A stretch of DNA of 64,000 bases from assembly GCA_964454745.1 (NCBI GenBank), contig CAYVUI010000003.1:1-64000 (forward strand), given 5' to 3'. Positions 16,719 to 26,273 of the stretch are shown in pieces. Made by a program: the position numbers and the translations under genes. A model generated the notes under the pieces. It was not told the origin of the DNA, did not search any database, and saw only the letters and a program-made list of their open reading frames with translations. This DNA comes from CAYVUI01 sp964454745. Its GTDB lineage: Bacteria > Planctomycetota > Phycisphaerae > Sedimentisphaerales > Anaerohalosphaeraceae. Numbering within the stretch: position 1 is the first letter of the stretch; each line of letters begins with the position of its first letter.

Positions 16719-18131
16719 ATGGCAAATAATCAGATTCATTTATACTATAAAAATGTCACTTCCGAAATCATCGGTGAAGATCACGGAATCAAACCCTCCC
16801 AGTTCAAAGAGCTTGCCCGGATTACTTCCGACGCCGTTGAGGAAGTTAATCGCCAGAGAGACGAAGGGCAGATTCCCTACCGCGACCTGCCGTACCGTGA
16901 GGACTACCCCCAGCAGGTCCGGGCAATCGCCTCGCAGGTCCGTGACCAGTTCGACAATTTCGTGGTTCTCGGCATCGGCGGATCAGCACTGGGCAATATC
17001 GCTCTTCAGACCGCGCTTAACCCTTACATGTATAATATGGACGAAAAACAGCGAAAAGGCAGCCCCAGGCTCTTCGTTTTTGACAATGTCGATCCCATGC
17101 AGCTTTCCAGCTTTCTCGACTGGATCGAACCGCAGCTCGACAAGACTGTCTTCAACGTCATCAGCAAGTCCGGCCGAACCGCGGAAACCGCCTCGCAGTT
17201 TATGACCATTCGCACACTGCTCAAGGAAAAACTCGGCCCCGATTCCCTCAAAAAGCACATCATCGCCACCACCGACACCGCCCAGGGAACCATGCGGAAA
17301 ATCACAGACGATGAAGGATACCAGAGCCTGGTCGTCCCGGACGGCGTAGGGGGGCGATTTAGCGTACTTAGCCCCGTTGGTCTGCTAAGCGCCGCCGTGT
17401 GCGGCATCGATATCGAAGCCCTGCTCGACGGGGCCCGGCAAATGGACGAAAAAACCAAAAACACCGACGTCCTCGAAAATCCCGCGGCCCTCAACGCCGC
17501 GATCAACTGGACCTACTACAACCGCGGTAAACCCATTTCCGTGATGATGCCCTACTCGTATCACCTCAAGGACCTTTCCGACTGGTACCGCCAGCTCTGG
17601 GCCGAAAGCCTCGGAAAAACCACCAATATCCACGGCGACGAAGTCTTCGTCGGACCGACCCCCGTAAAAGCCCTGGGCACAACCGACCAGCACAGCCAGG
17701 TCCAGCTCTACCGCGAAGGGCCCAACGATAAGCTCTTTACCTTCCTGCAGGTAAAGGAAATGTCTCCGGAAATGACCATCGGCGAAAATCCGCCCAGTGC
17801 ACCGGAACTCGACTATCTCGCTTCGAGCACGATGGCCAAACTCTTTGAAAGCGAAAAAATCGCCACCGAATACGCCTTGGCCAAAAGCCTGCGTCCGAGC
17901 ATGACTGTCCTCTTTGACGCGATTGACGCCTCCACGGTAGGGCAGTTTATCTACCTCTTCGAGGTCACAACCTCGATTGCAGGCGTCCTGTTTGAAATCA
18001 ACGCTTACGATCAGCCGGCCGTGGAACTCGGTAAAGAGGCAACTTTCGCACTCATGGGTCGCAAGGATTTTGTCCACCTCGCCGATGCGATTGAGCCATT
18101 TAACAAAATTGATCGTGATTTCCTTGTATAA
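16719..18131 (+). CDS. pgi: Glucose-6-phosphate isomerase
   Basis: Interconverts glucose-6-phosphate and fructose-6-phosphate in glycolysis and gluconeogenesis. The 470-residue protein shows the sugar-phosphate SIS fold: FVVLGIGGSALGN, NVISKSGRTAETASQF and GVGGRFSVLSPVGLLSA; the last matches the PGI signature region. It is of the shorter bacterial/archaeal PGI type rather than the ~550-residue E. coli form. ATG 16719 was chosen because AGGAG at 16705-16709 is 9 bases upstream; an in-frame TTG at 16713 is too close to it. It is followed by GDP-mannose pyrophosphorylase, and pgl lies 1.7 kb on, so sugar-phosphate genes are grouped here. Confidence 0.93.
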   Translation: MANNQIHLYYKNVTSEIIGEDHGIKPSQFKELARITSDAVEEVNRQRDEGQIPYRDLPYREDYPQQVRAIASQVRDQFDNFVVLGIGGSALGNIALQTALNPYMYNMDEKQRKGSPRLFVFDNVDPMQLSSFLDWIEPQLDKTVFNVISKSGRTAETASQFMTIRTLLKEKLGPDSLKKHIIATTDTAQGTMRKITDDEGYQSLVVPDGVGGRFSVLSPVGLLSAAVCGIDIEALLDGARQMDEKTKNTDVLENPAALNAAINWTYYNRGKPISVMMPYSYHLKDLSDWYRQLWAESLGKTTNIHGDEVFVGPTPVKALGTTDQHSQVQLYREGPNDKLFTFLQVKEMSPEMTIGENPPSAPELDYLASSTMAKLFESEKIATEYALAKSLRPSMTVLFDAIDASTVGQFIYLFEVTTSIAGVLFEINAYDQPAVELGKEATFALMGRKDFVHLADAIEPFNKIDRDFLV

Positions 18132-18189
18132 CTGTGGTACAGTGAAACGGTACAAAAGCATTGACCGGAGATTTTTTTAGGAAGATCGC

Positions 18190-19278
18190 ATGAATTATGC
18201 TGTGATTATGGCAGGGGGATCCGGAAAGAGACTCTGGCCGCTGAGCCGTGAAGCACGCCCCAAGCAGGTCCTTCGCCTTCTGGACGGACAAACGCTGCTT
18301 CGACGCTGCTTCGACCGCTTAACAAAGATATTTGACGACAGGAATATCCTGGTTTTAACCAATGCCGGGTATGCAGATGTCGTTCGCGAGAATCTGCCAG
18401 AGGTGCCCATCGGGAATGTGATTGCCGAACCTGCCGTGAGGGATACATCCGGGGCAATCGGGCTCGCTGCCGCCATTTTGAGCAAATTCGATCCCAACGC
18501 CACCATGGCCGTAGTCACGTCGGACCAACTGATCGAACCGGATGATATGTTCTCAAAAAGCATCGAAGATGCCCTTGAATTCGTCGAAAATAATCCAAAG
18601 GCAAAGATTACCTTCGGAATTCCTCCCACTTTTCCCAGTACGCAACTGGGCTATGTAAAAATAGGAAAAACTCAATCCCGGGGCAAATCGGGCGATGAAA
18701 TCTACCGCGTCGATTCCTTCCGCGAAAAACCGGATAAAGACACCGCCCGCCAATACGTCGGTTCCGGGCAGTATCTCTGGAACTCGGGCATGTTTGTCTG
18801 GAAAGCCAAAACCATCCTCAGCGAGCTCATGCAGTTTGAACCGGCCACAGCCGAACCGCTCAAGAGAATTGCCTCCAACTGGGACGGCCCCCGTGAGCAG
18901 GACACCCTCAAGGAATGGTTCCTAAAGCTCCCAAAGGTCAGCATCGACTACGCCGTAATGGAAAGAGCCACGGAGGTCTATGCCCTGCGTTTGAACTGCC
19001 GCTGGCTGGATATGGGCTCGTTCGCGGCCCTGGCCGATGTCATCAGTTCCGACGCCAGTGGGAATATCGTCGTCGCCGGGCACAGCGAGCTGCTCGACAG
19101 CCGCAACAATGTCATCGTAACCGAGGACAAGGGCCACATGATCGCCGCGATCGGGCTGGAAAATATGGTCGTTGCCCATAGCCCGGATGCCACGCTGGTC
19201 TGTCCAATCGATGAGACCCACCGTCTCAAGGAACTCCTCGAGCTCATTCGCCAGGACACGGACGGCAAGTTCCTGTAA
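18190..19278 (+). CDS. manC: Mannose-1-phosphate guanylyltransferase (GDP-mannose pyrophosphorylase)
   Basis: Makes GDP-mannose from mannose-1-phosphate and GTP for polysaccharide or glycolipid synthesis. The 362-residue protein begins with the nucleotidyltransferase signature VIMAGGSGKRLWPLSREARPKQ and has FREKPD and WNSGMFVWK. It lacks the C-terminal phosphomannose isomerase cupin of bifunctional AlgA-type enzymes, so it is monofunctional. AGGA lies 8 bases before the ATG. The pgi stop is 58 bases upstream, so the two may be cotranscribed. Confidence 0.92.
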   Translation: MNYAVIMAGGSGKRLWPLSREARPKQVLRLLDGQTLLRRCFDRLTKIFDDRNILVLTNAGYADVVRENLPEVPIGNVIAEPAVRDTSGAIGLAAAILSKFDPNATMAVVTSDQLIEPDDMFSKSIEDALEFVENNPKAKITFGIPPTFPSTQLGYVKIGKTQSRGKSGDEIYRVDSFREKPDKDTARQYVGSGQYLWNSGMFVWKAKTILSELMQFEPATAEPLKRIASNWDGPREQDTLKEWFLKLPKVSIDYAVMERATEVYALRLNCRWLDMGSFAALADVISSDASGNIVVAGHSELLDSRNNVIVTEDKGHMIAAIGLENMVVAHSPDATLVCPIDETHRLKELLELIRQDTDGKFL

Positions 19279-19291
19279 ACGGGGAAGTGAG

Positions 19292-19703
19292 ATGCGCTGG
19301 CTGGCAATTGACCACGGAACCAAACGCACCGGGATCGCAATCTGCGATGACAGTGAAACCCTCGCCGGCCCGCTTTGCATGATCCCAACTGATGGCGGCT
19401 TGGTAGATAATATTGTGAAAATTATCACAGCAGAAAACGCCGGGGGAATCGTTCTGGGCCTGCCGCTCAATATGGACGACACCGAAGGCCCGCAGGCCAA
19501 AAAAGTACGCGAATTTGCCGCAGAACTGGACAAAAAAACACAGGTGGAGATCATTTTTTTCGATGANNNNNNNNNNCTCAAGTTTCGAAGCCGAGCAAAA
19601 ACTCATCGGCCTGGATTTGACCCGAAAAAAGAAAAAAAAACACATCGATGCCATAGCCGCCGCAGCCATTCTCCAGGCATTTCTCGATTCTCGAAAACCT
19701 TAA
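19292..19703 (+). CDS. ruvX: RuvX/YqgF-type RNase H-fold nuclease, interrupted by an assembly gap
   Basis: YqgF/RuvX acts in pre-16S rRNA 5'-end processing and was proposed as a Holliday junction resolvase. The N-terminus MRWLAIDHGTKRTGIAICD carries the first catalytic Asp, and VLGLPLNMD the conserved strand. Ten Ns at 19567-19576 cut the DERxSSFEAE motif. Downstream, the frame is shifted but clearly continues (SSFEAEQKLIGLDL, then HIDAIAAAAILQAFLD). Frame is restored only if the true gap length is a multiple of three; six bases give D-E-R-x-S-S-F-E, matching the family. It is an assembly gap, not a frameshifted pseudogene. It starts 13 bases after manC. Confidence 0.88.
19567..19576. other. 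Run of 10 Ns (scaffold gap)
   Basis: The only undefined bases in the window. It lies inside ruvX, just before a lysine-rich A-tract (about 19624-19640). Ten is a conventional placeholder length; reading frame and family alignment predict about six missing bases. Confidence 0.95.
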
Positions 19704-19768
19704 AGGCCGATTGAGGCCCCAAAAGATGGATTCTCTGCTCGATAACTGGATTTTGCGGACATTTTTTA

Positions 19769-19797
19769 TTTACACCCACCCCCCACAGAGGTATGAT
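19769..19797 (+). promoter_or_regulatory. Candidate sigma-70 promoter for pgl
   Basis: TTTACA (19769-19774) and TATGAT (19792-19797) are 17 bases apart. The pgl ATG lies 67 bases downstream. Confidence 0.6.
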
Positions 19798-19863
19798 ATA
19801 CAAGGTAAAAGATAGTGAGGCAATGAGGCCTCAGAAACGATGACCCAAAGCAGGGGATACGGT

Positions 19864-20631
19864 ATGGGACAACACAACGCCTCCACACCAGAGAACAAAC
19901 CGCGGATTCACAAAGTTTCCGATGCCGAACAGCTTGCCCACGCAGCTCTTGAACACTTTCTCAAGGATGCGAAAAAAAGCATTGAAGAACATGGGAAATT
20001 CCGCGTCGCCATTTCGGGCGGACATACCCCGGAACGCTTCTTCCATCTACTTGCCGAAGACCCGGATGCCGAAGAAATCCCATGGGAAAATGTCGATATC
20101 TTCTGGGTCGACGAACGCTGTGTTCCGCCGGATGCCCAGGCAAGCAATTACGGGCTCGCGGCCAATTCCTTTATCGATAAAGTCAATATCCCAAAAGAGA
20201 ACATTCACCGCGTCATGGCGGAAGTAAACGACTACAGCCGGGCCGTCAAGGAATACGAACAAAACCTTCGTTCGGTTTTTAACCTCCAGACCGGCCAGAT
20301 GCCCCAGTTTGACCTGATCGTACTCGGCATGGGCGCAGATGGTCACATTGCTTCGCTTTTCCCCAACTCCTATGCCCATTTCGACACCGAAGATCTGGTA
20401 ACCACCGTATATCTCTTAAACGGCGATTACAATCGCATCACGCTGACCTATCCGGTGCTCCGTGCAGCACGGCACCTGATCGTACTGATCAGCGGGCATG
20501 AAAAAGCGGATATCGTAAAAGAAGTGCTCCTGGGCGAGCCCGATGATGTGAAATACCCGGCCCATACCCTCTGGCCAAGCCTGTCAAAAATCACCTGGAT
20601 CGTGGATGACCCCGCGGGCAAACATCTCTAA
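19864..20631 (+). CDS. pgl: 6-phosphogluconolactonase
   Basis: Hydrolyses 6-phosphogluconolactone to 6-phosphogluconate in the oxidative pentose phosphate pathway. The 255-residue protein shows the SOL/DevB motifs AISGGHTPERF, WVDERCVPP and GMGADGHIASLFP. ATG 19864 was chosen because AGGGGA lies 6 bases upstream; an ATG at 19840 would add eight residues but has a poorer site. It has its own promoter. The stop overlaps the convergent hydrolase gene by 4 bases. No zwf or gnd is in the window. Confidence 0.92.
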   Translation: MGQHNASTPENKPRIHKVSDAEQLAHAALEHFLKDAKKSIEEHGKFRVAISGGHTPERFFHLLAEDPDAEEIPWENVDIFWVDERCVPPDAQASNYGLAANSFIDKVNIPKENIHRVMAEVNDYSRAVKEYEQNLRSVFNLQTGQMPQFDLIVLGMGADGHIASLFPNSYAHFDTEDLVTTVYLLNGDYNRITLTYPVLRAARHLIVLISGHEKADIVKEVLLGEPDDVKYPAHTLWPSLSKITWIVDDPAGKHL

Positions 20632-21476
20632 AGATGCCTGCGCAGGAATTCCTCCATCGTATGGACTACTTCTTCATAGCTTGGTTTCGAATAATTGAAA
20701 AATCCATGCCCCTGGCCTTCAAGAAGCTTGACCTCCGCAGTACCGCCCATTTTTTGTATAGCACCCGCAAATCGAACGGCCTGATCGGGATCGATCACTT
20801 CATCTTCGGTTCCATGCAAAAGCAGCGTCACAGGCGGCGGCTGCTTGATCTGACAAATCGCGGAACCCGCCTCCAGGTGCTCCCGTGACAAACCGCCCAT
20901 GATCTCTTCAAGCCTGTCTTGCCGAAGAAAATTACTCTCCCCGGTATTGATAAGATCAAATCCCCCGTTAAATGCGATATAAACCCTGCACTCGGGAGTC
21001 TGCTGGGCCGCAACAGAACTGAGTACGGCTCCTGCCGAGGCACCGGCCAGCCCCATTCGATTGAGATCAAATCCATACCTCTGGGCATTCTCACGGACAA
21101 ATCCGATCGCAGCCTCAAGGTCAGACATCGCCTGGGCAAACGTATGGCCCTCGGACATCTTGCGATAATTGATCCGGACGCCGGCGACGCCGAGATTTTT
21201 CGCCATCCTCTCACTGTGCTTCTTCAATTGTCCGGCCGTACCGGACCAGGAGTGAACATAAATGATAACCGGATGAGGTTCATCCCCGGAGGGTCTATCG
21301 ATTTCGAGCGTTAGGGCAGTCTCACCAATCGACTTATAGACTTCCTGCGTCCTGGTGATTTGCCGGGTATGATTCGGGAAATCTGTCGGTTTCTTCTCCG
21401 TACTGCTGTCTTTGGGCCGGCATCCCAGTCCGCCGGCAAACAGCACCGCCATCACAATTGCCCAAAACCTGTACAT
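20628..21476 (-). CDS. Exported alpha/beta hydrolase
   Basis: A 282-residue hydrolase with an N-terminal signal ending at Cys19 (LFAGGLGC), which resembles a lipoprotein signal but is not a canonical lipobox. The alpha/beta hydrolase elements are a YVHSWSG oxyanion loop, nucleophile Ser in GLAGASAGA, acid in HGTEDEVIDP and His in GQGHGFF. It is closest in style to dienelactone hydrolase/BD-FAE esterases that deacylate polysaccharides. The substrate is unknown. ATG 21476 was chosen because GGGGA is 7 bases upstream; a GTG at 21491 would overlap the LysM gene. It is the last gene of the tgt-yajC-secDF group on this strand. Confidence 0.8.
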   Translation of the reverse strand: MYRFWAIVMAVLFAGGLGCRPKDSSTEKKPTDFPNHTRQITRTQEVYKSIGETALTLEIDRPSGDEPHPVIIYVHSWSGTAGQLKKHSERMAKNLGVAGVRINYRKMSEGHTFAQAMSDLEAAIGFVRENAQRYGFDLNRMGLAGASAGAVLSSVAAQQTPECRVYIAFNGGFDLINTGESNFLRQDRLEEIMGGLSREHLEAGSAICQIKQPPPVTLLLHGTEDEVIDPDQAVRFAGAIQKMGGTAEVKLLEGQGHGFFNYSKPSYEEVVHTMEEFLRRHL

Positions 21477-21490
21477 ATCCAATCCCCGCA

Positions 21491-21964
21491 CTATTGATTC
21501 GCCGGAATGCGAAGCTCCATCCCCGGACGAATGGTCACCCCGTCAGGAATCTGCCCGCGGTTCGCATCGATAATACGCCGCCACAGATTCGGGTTGCCGT
21601 AATATTTCCGAGAAATCGAAGAAAGCGTCTCCCCGGACTGGACCACGTGAATCAGGTATTGCGGCGATTCAACGGTTGCCGGCTCGGTATCGTTGGAAGC
21701 CGCAGGGGCCTGGGATGGGTCCGTCTGCGCCTTCGTCTGAAAATCAGTGGTCTTGGGAATCTCTACGGCAGGCTCAAGTTTGTTCTCCTGGCGGGCCTGC
21801 TCAATGATCTGCCTTTCAGAGACATCCAGTTGCTCATCCGTCTGCAGCGAGGGCGGCAGGTCGACCTCGAACCGGTCACTGGGCCAGAAAGAAACTGCCA
21901 TGGTAGCGATGACTACCATGGCAGCGCCGGCAAGCATTCCGTATTTAAAATCTTTTCGAACCAT
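21491..21964 (-). CDS. Membrane-anchored LysM protein
   Basis: A 157-residue protein with an N-terminal membrane segment (about residues 8-27) and a Pro/Thr/Gln-rich linker. A single LysM domain follows at about residues 102-153 (HVVQSGETLSSISRKYYGNPNLWRRI). LysM binds N-acetylglucosamine polymers, so the protein is expected to contact peptidoglycan from the inner membrane. It starts 17 bases after the secDF stop, in the same operon. No catalytic domain is present. Confidence 0.85.
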   Translation of the reverse strand: MVRKDFKYGMLAGAAMVVIATMAVSFWPSDRFEVDLPPSLQTDEQLDVSERQIIEQARQENKLEPAVEIPKTTDFQTKAQTDPSQAPAASNDTEPATVESPQYLIHVVQSGETLSSISRKYYGNPNLWRRIIDANRGQIPDGVTIRPGMELRIPANQ

Positions 21965-21981
21965 AAAAATTCAAATGTCCG

Positions 21982-24900
21982 TCAAGACTCTTTCTTCTGT
22001 CCCAGCAGCAAAATCGGGGAGGCAATTGCGATCGAGGAATAGGTACCGATCAGGATACCGATCAGCATCGCGAAGGTAAACCCGCGAAGCCCCGAACCGC
22101 CCCAGATGTACATCACCAGTACGACCAAAAACGTGGTAAACGACGTCAGCAGTGTACGGCCCAGCGTCTGGTTGATACTCTCGTTGACCACGTTGGGATT
22201 GATAAAGTTCATCTTGCCGCGGTTTTCACGAATCCGGTCAAACACAACAATGGTATCGTTGAGCGAGTAACCAATAATCGTCAAAAACGCCGCGATCATC
22301 TCAAGGTTGATCTTGAAGTCACCAATACCCAGCGCCGCGCCAATCGGGCTGCGGGCAATAAACGTACAAACAGTAACCGCACCAAGCGTAATGCACACGT
22401 CATGAATCAGGGCCACAATCGCCGCAATGCCGAAGCGGGCACTGCCGAACCGAATCCAGATGTACGCCACGATGGCAATCAGCGAAAGGATAATCGCCTG
22501 CAGGGCCTGGTATTGCGACTTCAAACCAATCGAAGGATCGATCTGTGTCACCCGCGCCAATGAAGTCTGCAGCGAACAGGCCATTTCGATCTTTTCTTGC
22601 TCATTGGCCGCAAACCGCTGCTCTTCCTCGCTGGTGAGTTCACGATACCCCGCCTCCGGGTGAACACTGACATAGACAAATTCCTTCACGCGGCTGTCCG
22701 CCTCAAACGGTGTAAGCTGCGTGTCATAAATCGCGTAGCGATACCACTGGATGTCCTGGGCATCCGGCTTAAAGCGAATATCACGGAAACGCTGTTCGAG
22801 ACGGTCAGCCGTCGTCTCCTGCGACAGCCGGCAGGTAATCTTCGCGCCGCCGATATAATCCGCCAGCTCGACATCTTCTTCCGACACTTTACCGGTTTCA
22901 ACAATCGTCACACCCAGGTTTTCCCGGACATCGAGATAATCCCCGAACGCCTGGCGAACCGCCTGGTTGACCACTTCGTTCACTTCCACCTCGGAGATTT
23001 GCACTGCGTCCGGGAACGCGGTACTAAGAATCTCCGCGACAGCGCCTTTATTCACCAGGCTCGTTGAAACGGTAAATGCGTTTCCTTCGCTGCTGATTTC
23101 GAGATTATACAGCGAACGGCCCAGCTCATCGGCGGCCTTGCGAACGGAAGAGCCTACGGATTCAACCGTCTGCCCCTCGGAAGCGAACGTCACCGTCGCA
23201 ATCGATTTATTCGTCGCGGTCGTGGTGATTTCATATTCATTGCCGGACTCGCCCACGCTGTACACCTTCGCCGCGGCAAGGTCCGGGTTGCCCATCTCGC
23301 TGCCGATCTCACGAATCTTCTGCTCCACGTCCAGCCGCGAAAAGCCCGTGCCTTCCTTAAAGTCAATCTGCACGCTCGTTCCGCCGGTAAACTCGATATC
23401 GTACTTGCTGTTCGCCTCGTCGTCCCGGCCGAAGAAAACGGCCATGCTGCCGATGATCAGCAGGGCAGACATCGCGAAGAACACCTTGCGAATCCCCATC
23501 CAGCTTACCGAAGGATTCTTGATCAGGCGGTTCATCGTCAGGTGATCGCGAATAATTCGCTTGGAAACCAGCAGGTCAAAGATCACCCTCGTCACGAACA
23601 GGGCGGTGAACATACTCGAAAGAATACCCAGCATCAGCACAATCGCAAAGCCCTTGATTTCCTCGGAACCCACATAGTACAGGATAAACGCCGTGATAAA
23701 CGTCGTCACGTTCGCGTCAAAAATCGTCCGAAATGCCCGGGCATACCCGTTGGCAATCGCCTGTTTGAGGCTGTTGCCCTGATCCTGCTCCTCGCGGATG
23801 CGCTCAAAAATCAGCACGTTCGCGTCCACACTCATACCAATCGTCAGGATAATACCCGCGATACCCGGCAGCGTAAATGTCGCACGCAAAATCACCATCA
23901 GCCCGAGAATAAACACGATATTCATCAGCAGGGCGATATCCGCAAAGAAGCCCGGCAGCAGGTAATACAAAATCATGAACAGTGCCACCAGCCCAAGACC
24001 GACCAGCCCGGCCTTGATCCCCTGGTCGCGGTTGTCCTTTCCCAACGCCGGCCCGATACTCTTTTCCGAGATCGGCACCTCGCTCAGGCTCGCCTGCAAT
24101 GAGCCTGCATTGAGCTTATTGACCATATCCTGCTGTTCCTGCTGGGTATACTTACCGGTAATCTCACCGCTGGATCGAATCGCACTTTGAATCGTCGGAG
24201 CCGAAAGCACCAGGTCATCGAGCAGGATCGCCAGGTTCCGCTGAAGATTATTCTTAGTCAGATCAAAAAACATTGCCCCGCCTATCGGGTCAAAGCTAAA
24301 ACCAATCGCAGGACGCATTTGCTGATCAGAGGTGGGATAGGCTCTCTTGAGCTGCCAGTTTTTCCCGGAACCCTGCGTCATAATCTCGCCGGGCTGATTG
24401 CTCGCCAGCACATAAAACGTCTCGGCAAAGCTGCCCACGATAAAGCTCTGCGATTGCCACTGCGCCGAGGCTTCCGGTGTCTGCTCTTCGAGTTTTTTCC
24501 ATACATAATTCATGTCCGAGGAAAGTTTCGGCCCGCGCGCCGCCAGTGCCTCCACGTACCCCTGCGCTTCGGAATTACTGATGCTGTTTTCACCCAGCGT
24601 AGGCAGAATACGAAATTCAAGCTTACCGCTTCCCCGCAGCATGCGTTTGAGGTCCTCCGGATCGTCCAGTCGTCCGCCCACCTTGGCATACTCATCATAA
24701 GCAGCCGTCACCTGGTCGATCAGTTCCTTCCGCTCAGGGAATCGATCTTTCATTGACTCGATACTCTCACGCCGCTCGGCCAGGTCTGGGGGCATCTGCA
24801 GCGTCTGCATCAATTCTTCATTGGACAAATTCAGTTCCGATAGAGCACGGCCCGCCTCGGCAAACTGCACGTTATATCCATCTTCCGGATCGGCCAGTTT

Positions 24901-25668
24901 ATTGACGACCTCGGCCCACTGGCCATACGTCTGAAGATACTGCTTGACCAGAAGCTTGGCCCGCGGCTTGCCGAAATTGAGCAGGCTCTCTAAAAGCCCC
25001 TCATCTTCCACATCCCCCATATATTCCTCGATCCGCTTATCCTGCGTCACAGGATCCAGCTTGGACCATTTGAGTGCGTTTTCACGCAATGCCTGTTCTT
25101 CCAGCCCGGCCTTTTCAAGTTCTTCGCCCAGCTTGACAAGCTTTTCTTCTAGGTTGTCACGCAGCATCTGCGCCTCTTTGCGCTGGTCGTAGGTCCGCGC
25201 CAGTTCATCAAGAATCTCACGCCGCTTTTCAGACCCACTGGCAAACTCCGCAAAAATTTCCTCGCGCTGTTCCTTGTCCATCGTCAGGGCACGCTTGATC
25301 CGCAGGAGGTTCAGGTTCTGATCCTCCAACTGCTCCAGTGCCGCCTCGAAAGCCTTGCGTTTCTTAATGGTGTTCTCGCTGGCGACAGGCAGATGAATCT
25401 CGATGCGCGTATCCCCCTGGGGCCGAATCACGAGGTTGGCCACGTTGCCGGGATCGATTCGCTTGCGAATGATCGGGATCATATTCTGTGCAAGACCTTT
25501 ACGATCCTCACGAGGCATATCCGTAGCATCGATCTCGTACACAAGTTTCGTACCGCCGGCCAGGTCCAGGCCGGGGCGAAGCTTCTCCTGCGGGGGATAA
25601 ACCATCAGTGCAGCGAAAACCGTTAATAACACGATCAGCACAATTTTCCAGATCAAGTTGGTATTCAT
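21982..25668 (-). CDS. secDF: Protein translocase SecDF fusion with a coiled-coil insert
   Basis: Uses the proton gradient to assist Sec-dependent export. The 1228-residue chain joins SecD and SecF. SecD begins with a membrane segment and LRPGLDLAGGT (residues 31-40); its six-helix membrane half includes GMSVDANVLIFERIREE. SecF starts at about residue 712 (MNRLIKNP...) with YDIEFTGGTSV and ends with GYSLNDTIVVFDRIRENR. Residues ~100-350 of the SecD periplasmic region are a long Glu/Arg/Leu-rich helical stretch absent from E. coli SecD. AGGA lies 9 bases before the ATG. It is 172 bases downstream of yajC, so it may have its own promoter. Confidence 0.93.
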   Translation of the reverse strand: MNTNLIWKIVLIVLLTVFAALMVYPPQEKLRPGLDLAGGTKLVYEIDATDMPREDRKGLAQNMIPIIRKRIDPGNVANLVIRPQGDTRIEIHLPVASENTIKKRKAFEAALEQLEDQNLNLLRIKRALTMDKEQREEIFAEFASGSEKRREILDELARTYDQRKEAQMLRDNLEEKLVKLGEELEKAGLEEQALRENALKWSKLDPVTQDKRIEEYMGDVEDEGLLESLLNFGKPRAKLLVKQYLQTYGQWAEVVNKLADPEDGYNVQFAEAGRALSELNLSNEELMQTLQMPPDLAERRESIESMKDRFPERKELIDQVTAAYDEYAKVGGRLDDPEDLKRMLRGSGKLEFRILPTLGENSISNSEAQGYVEALAARGPKLSSDMNYVWKKLEEQTPEASAQWQSQSFIVGSFAETFYVLASNQPGEIMTQGSGKNWQLKRAYPTSDQQMRPAIGFSFDPIGGAMFFDLTKNNLQRNLAILLDDLVLSAPTIQSAIRSSGEITGKYTQQEQQDMVNKLNAGSLQASLSEVPISEKSIGPALGKDNRDQGIKAGLVGLGLVALFMILYYLLPGFFADIALLMNIVFILGLMVILRATFTLPGIAGIILTIGMSVDANVLIFERIREEQDQGNSLKQAIANGYARAFRTIFDANVTTFITAFILYYVGSEEIKGFAIVLMLGILSSMFTALFVTRVIFDLLVSKRIIRDHLTMNRLIKNPSVSWMGIRKVFFAMSALLIIGSMAVFFGRDDEANSKYDIEFTGGTSVQIDFKEGTGFSRLDVEQKIREIGSEMGNPDLAAAKVYSVGESGNEYEITTTATNKSIATVTFASEGQTVESVGSSVRKAADELGRSLYNLEISSEGNAFTVSTSLVNKGAVAEILSTAFPDAVQISEVEVNEVVNQAVRQAFGDYLDVRENLGVTIVETGKVSEEDVELADYIGGAKITCRLSQETTADRLEQRFRDIRFKPDAQDIQWYRYAIYDTQLTPFEADSRVKEFVYVSVHPEAGYRELTSEEEQRFAANEQEKIEMACSLQTSLARVTQIDPSIGLKSQYQALQAIILSLIAIVAYIWIRFGSARFGIAAIVALIHDVCITLGAVTVCTFIARSPIGAALGIGDFKINLEMIAAFLTIIGYSLNDTIVVFDRIRENRGKMNFINPNVVNESINQTLGRTLLTSFTTFLVVLVMYIWGGSGLRGFTFAMLIGILIGTYSSIAIASPILLLGQKKES

Positions 25669-25840
25669 TCTTCGATTCCTGAATTTTTAACTGCGATTTT
25701 TCTTTACCATACACCCCCCAAACCGGGGATATTGTATCGTCAAAAAACAATTTTGTCTTATCTTTTTTCCCTGATCTTGACGGAAACCTTTATTTTGCCG
25801 AAAAAAAGCTAAAAGCCCGTTTTAAGACCATAAATGCGGT

Positions 25841-26272
25841 TTACACCTCCGCGGACAGCACTTTCGCCACTGCCCCGGTCGCGATTTTCATCTTGGTATT
25901 GTTCGATTCATCAATTTTGATGACAATTTCGTCGTCCTGTACGTCGATCACCGTGCCGAAAATCCCGCCAATCGTGCGGATTCGGTCGTTTTTCTTGATC
26001 GAGGAGACCATTTTCTGGTGCTGCTGCTGGCGTTTTTTGGGCCCGCGAATGAACAGGAAGAAAATCACCACGAAAATCGCGATAAACGGCAGAAACTGGA
26101 TCAGCATATCCTTCATTGTCGGCTGGGGTGCCGGTTCATCGGCGGGGGGATTGCTCCCGTCTTCCGTAGTCATTTCCGTTTCAGAACCCTCTATCGGTGC
26201 ATCTGACGTCAGTTCTTCGGAATCACTTACCAGTTCTTCACCTGCCTGCGCCATGATCCATAAACTCTTCAT
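25841..26272 (-). CDS. yajC: Preprotein translocase subunit YajC
   Basis: A 143-residue SecDF-associated membrane protein. One membrane segment lies at about residues 57-75 (FLPFIAIFVVIFFLFI), followed by RGPKKRQQQHQKMVSSIKKNDRIRTIGGIFGTV, the YajC signature. The acidic N-terminal ~50 residues are longer than in E. coli YajC (about 110 residues in total). It starts 1 base after the tgt stop, giving the classical tgt-yajC-secD-secF order. An ATG six codons in is an alternative start. Confidence 0.93.
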   Translation of the reverse strand: MKSLWIMAQAGEELVSDSEELTSDAPIEGSETEMTTEDGSNPPADEPAPQPTMKDMLIQFLPFIAIFVVIFFLFIRGPKKRQQQHQKMVSSIKKNDRIRTIGGIFGTVIDVQDDEIVIKIDESNNTKMKIATGAVAKVLSAEV

Positions 26273-26273
26273 A

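Noticed and set aside
19292..19703. ruvX as a frameshifted pseudogene
   Set aside because: The frame change coincides with the Ns and is removed by a gap length divisible by three.
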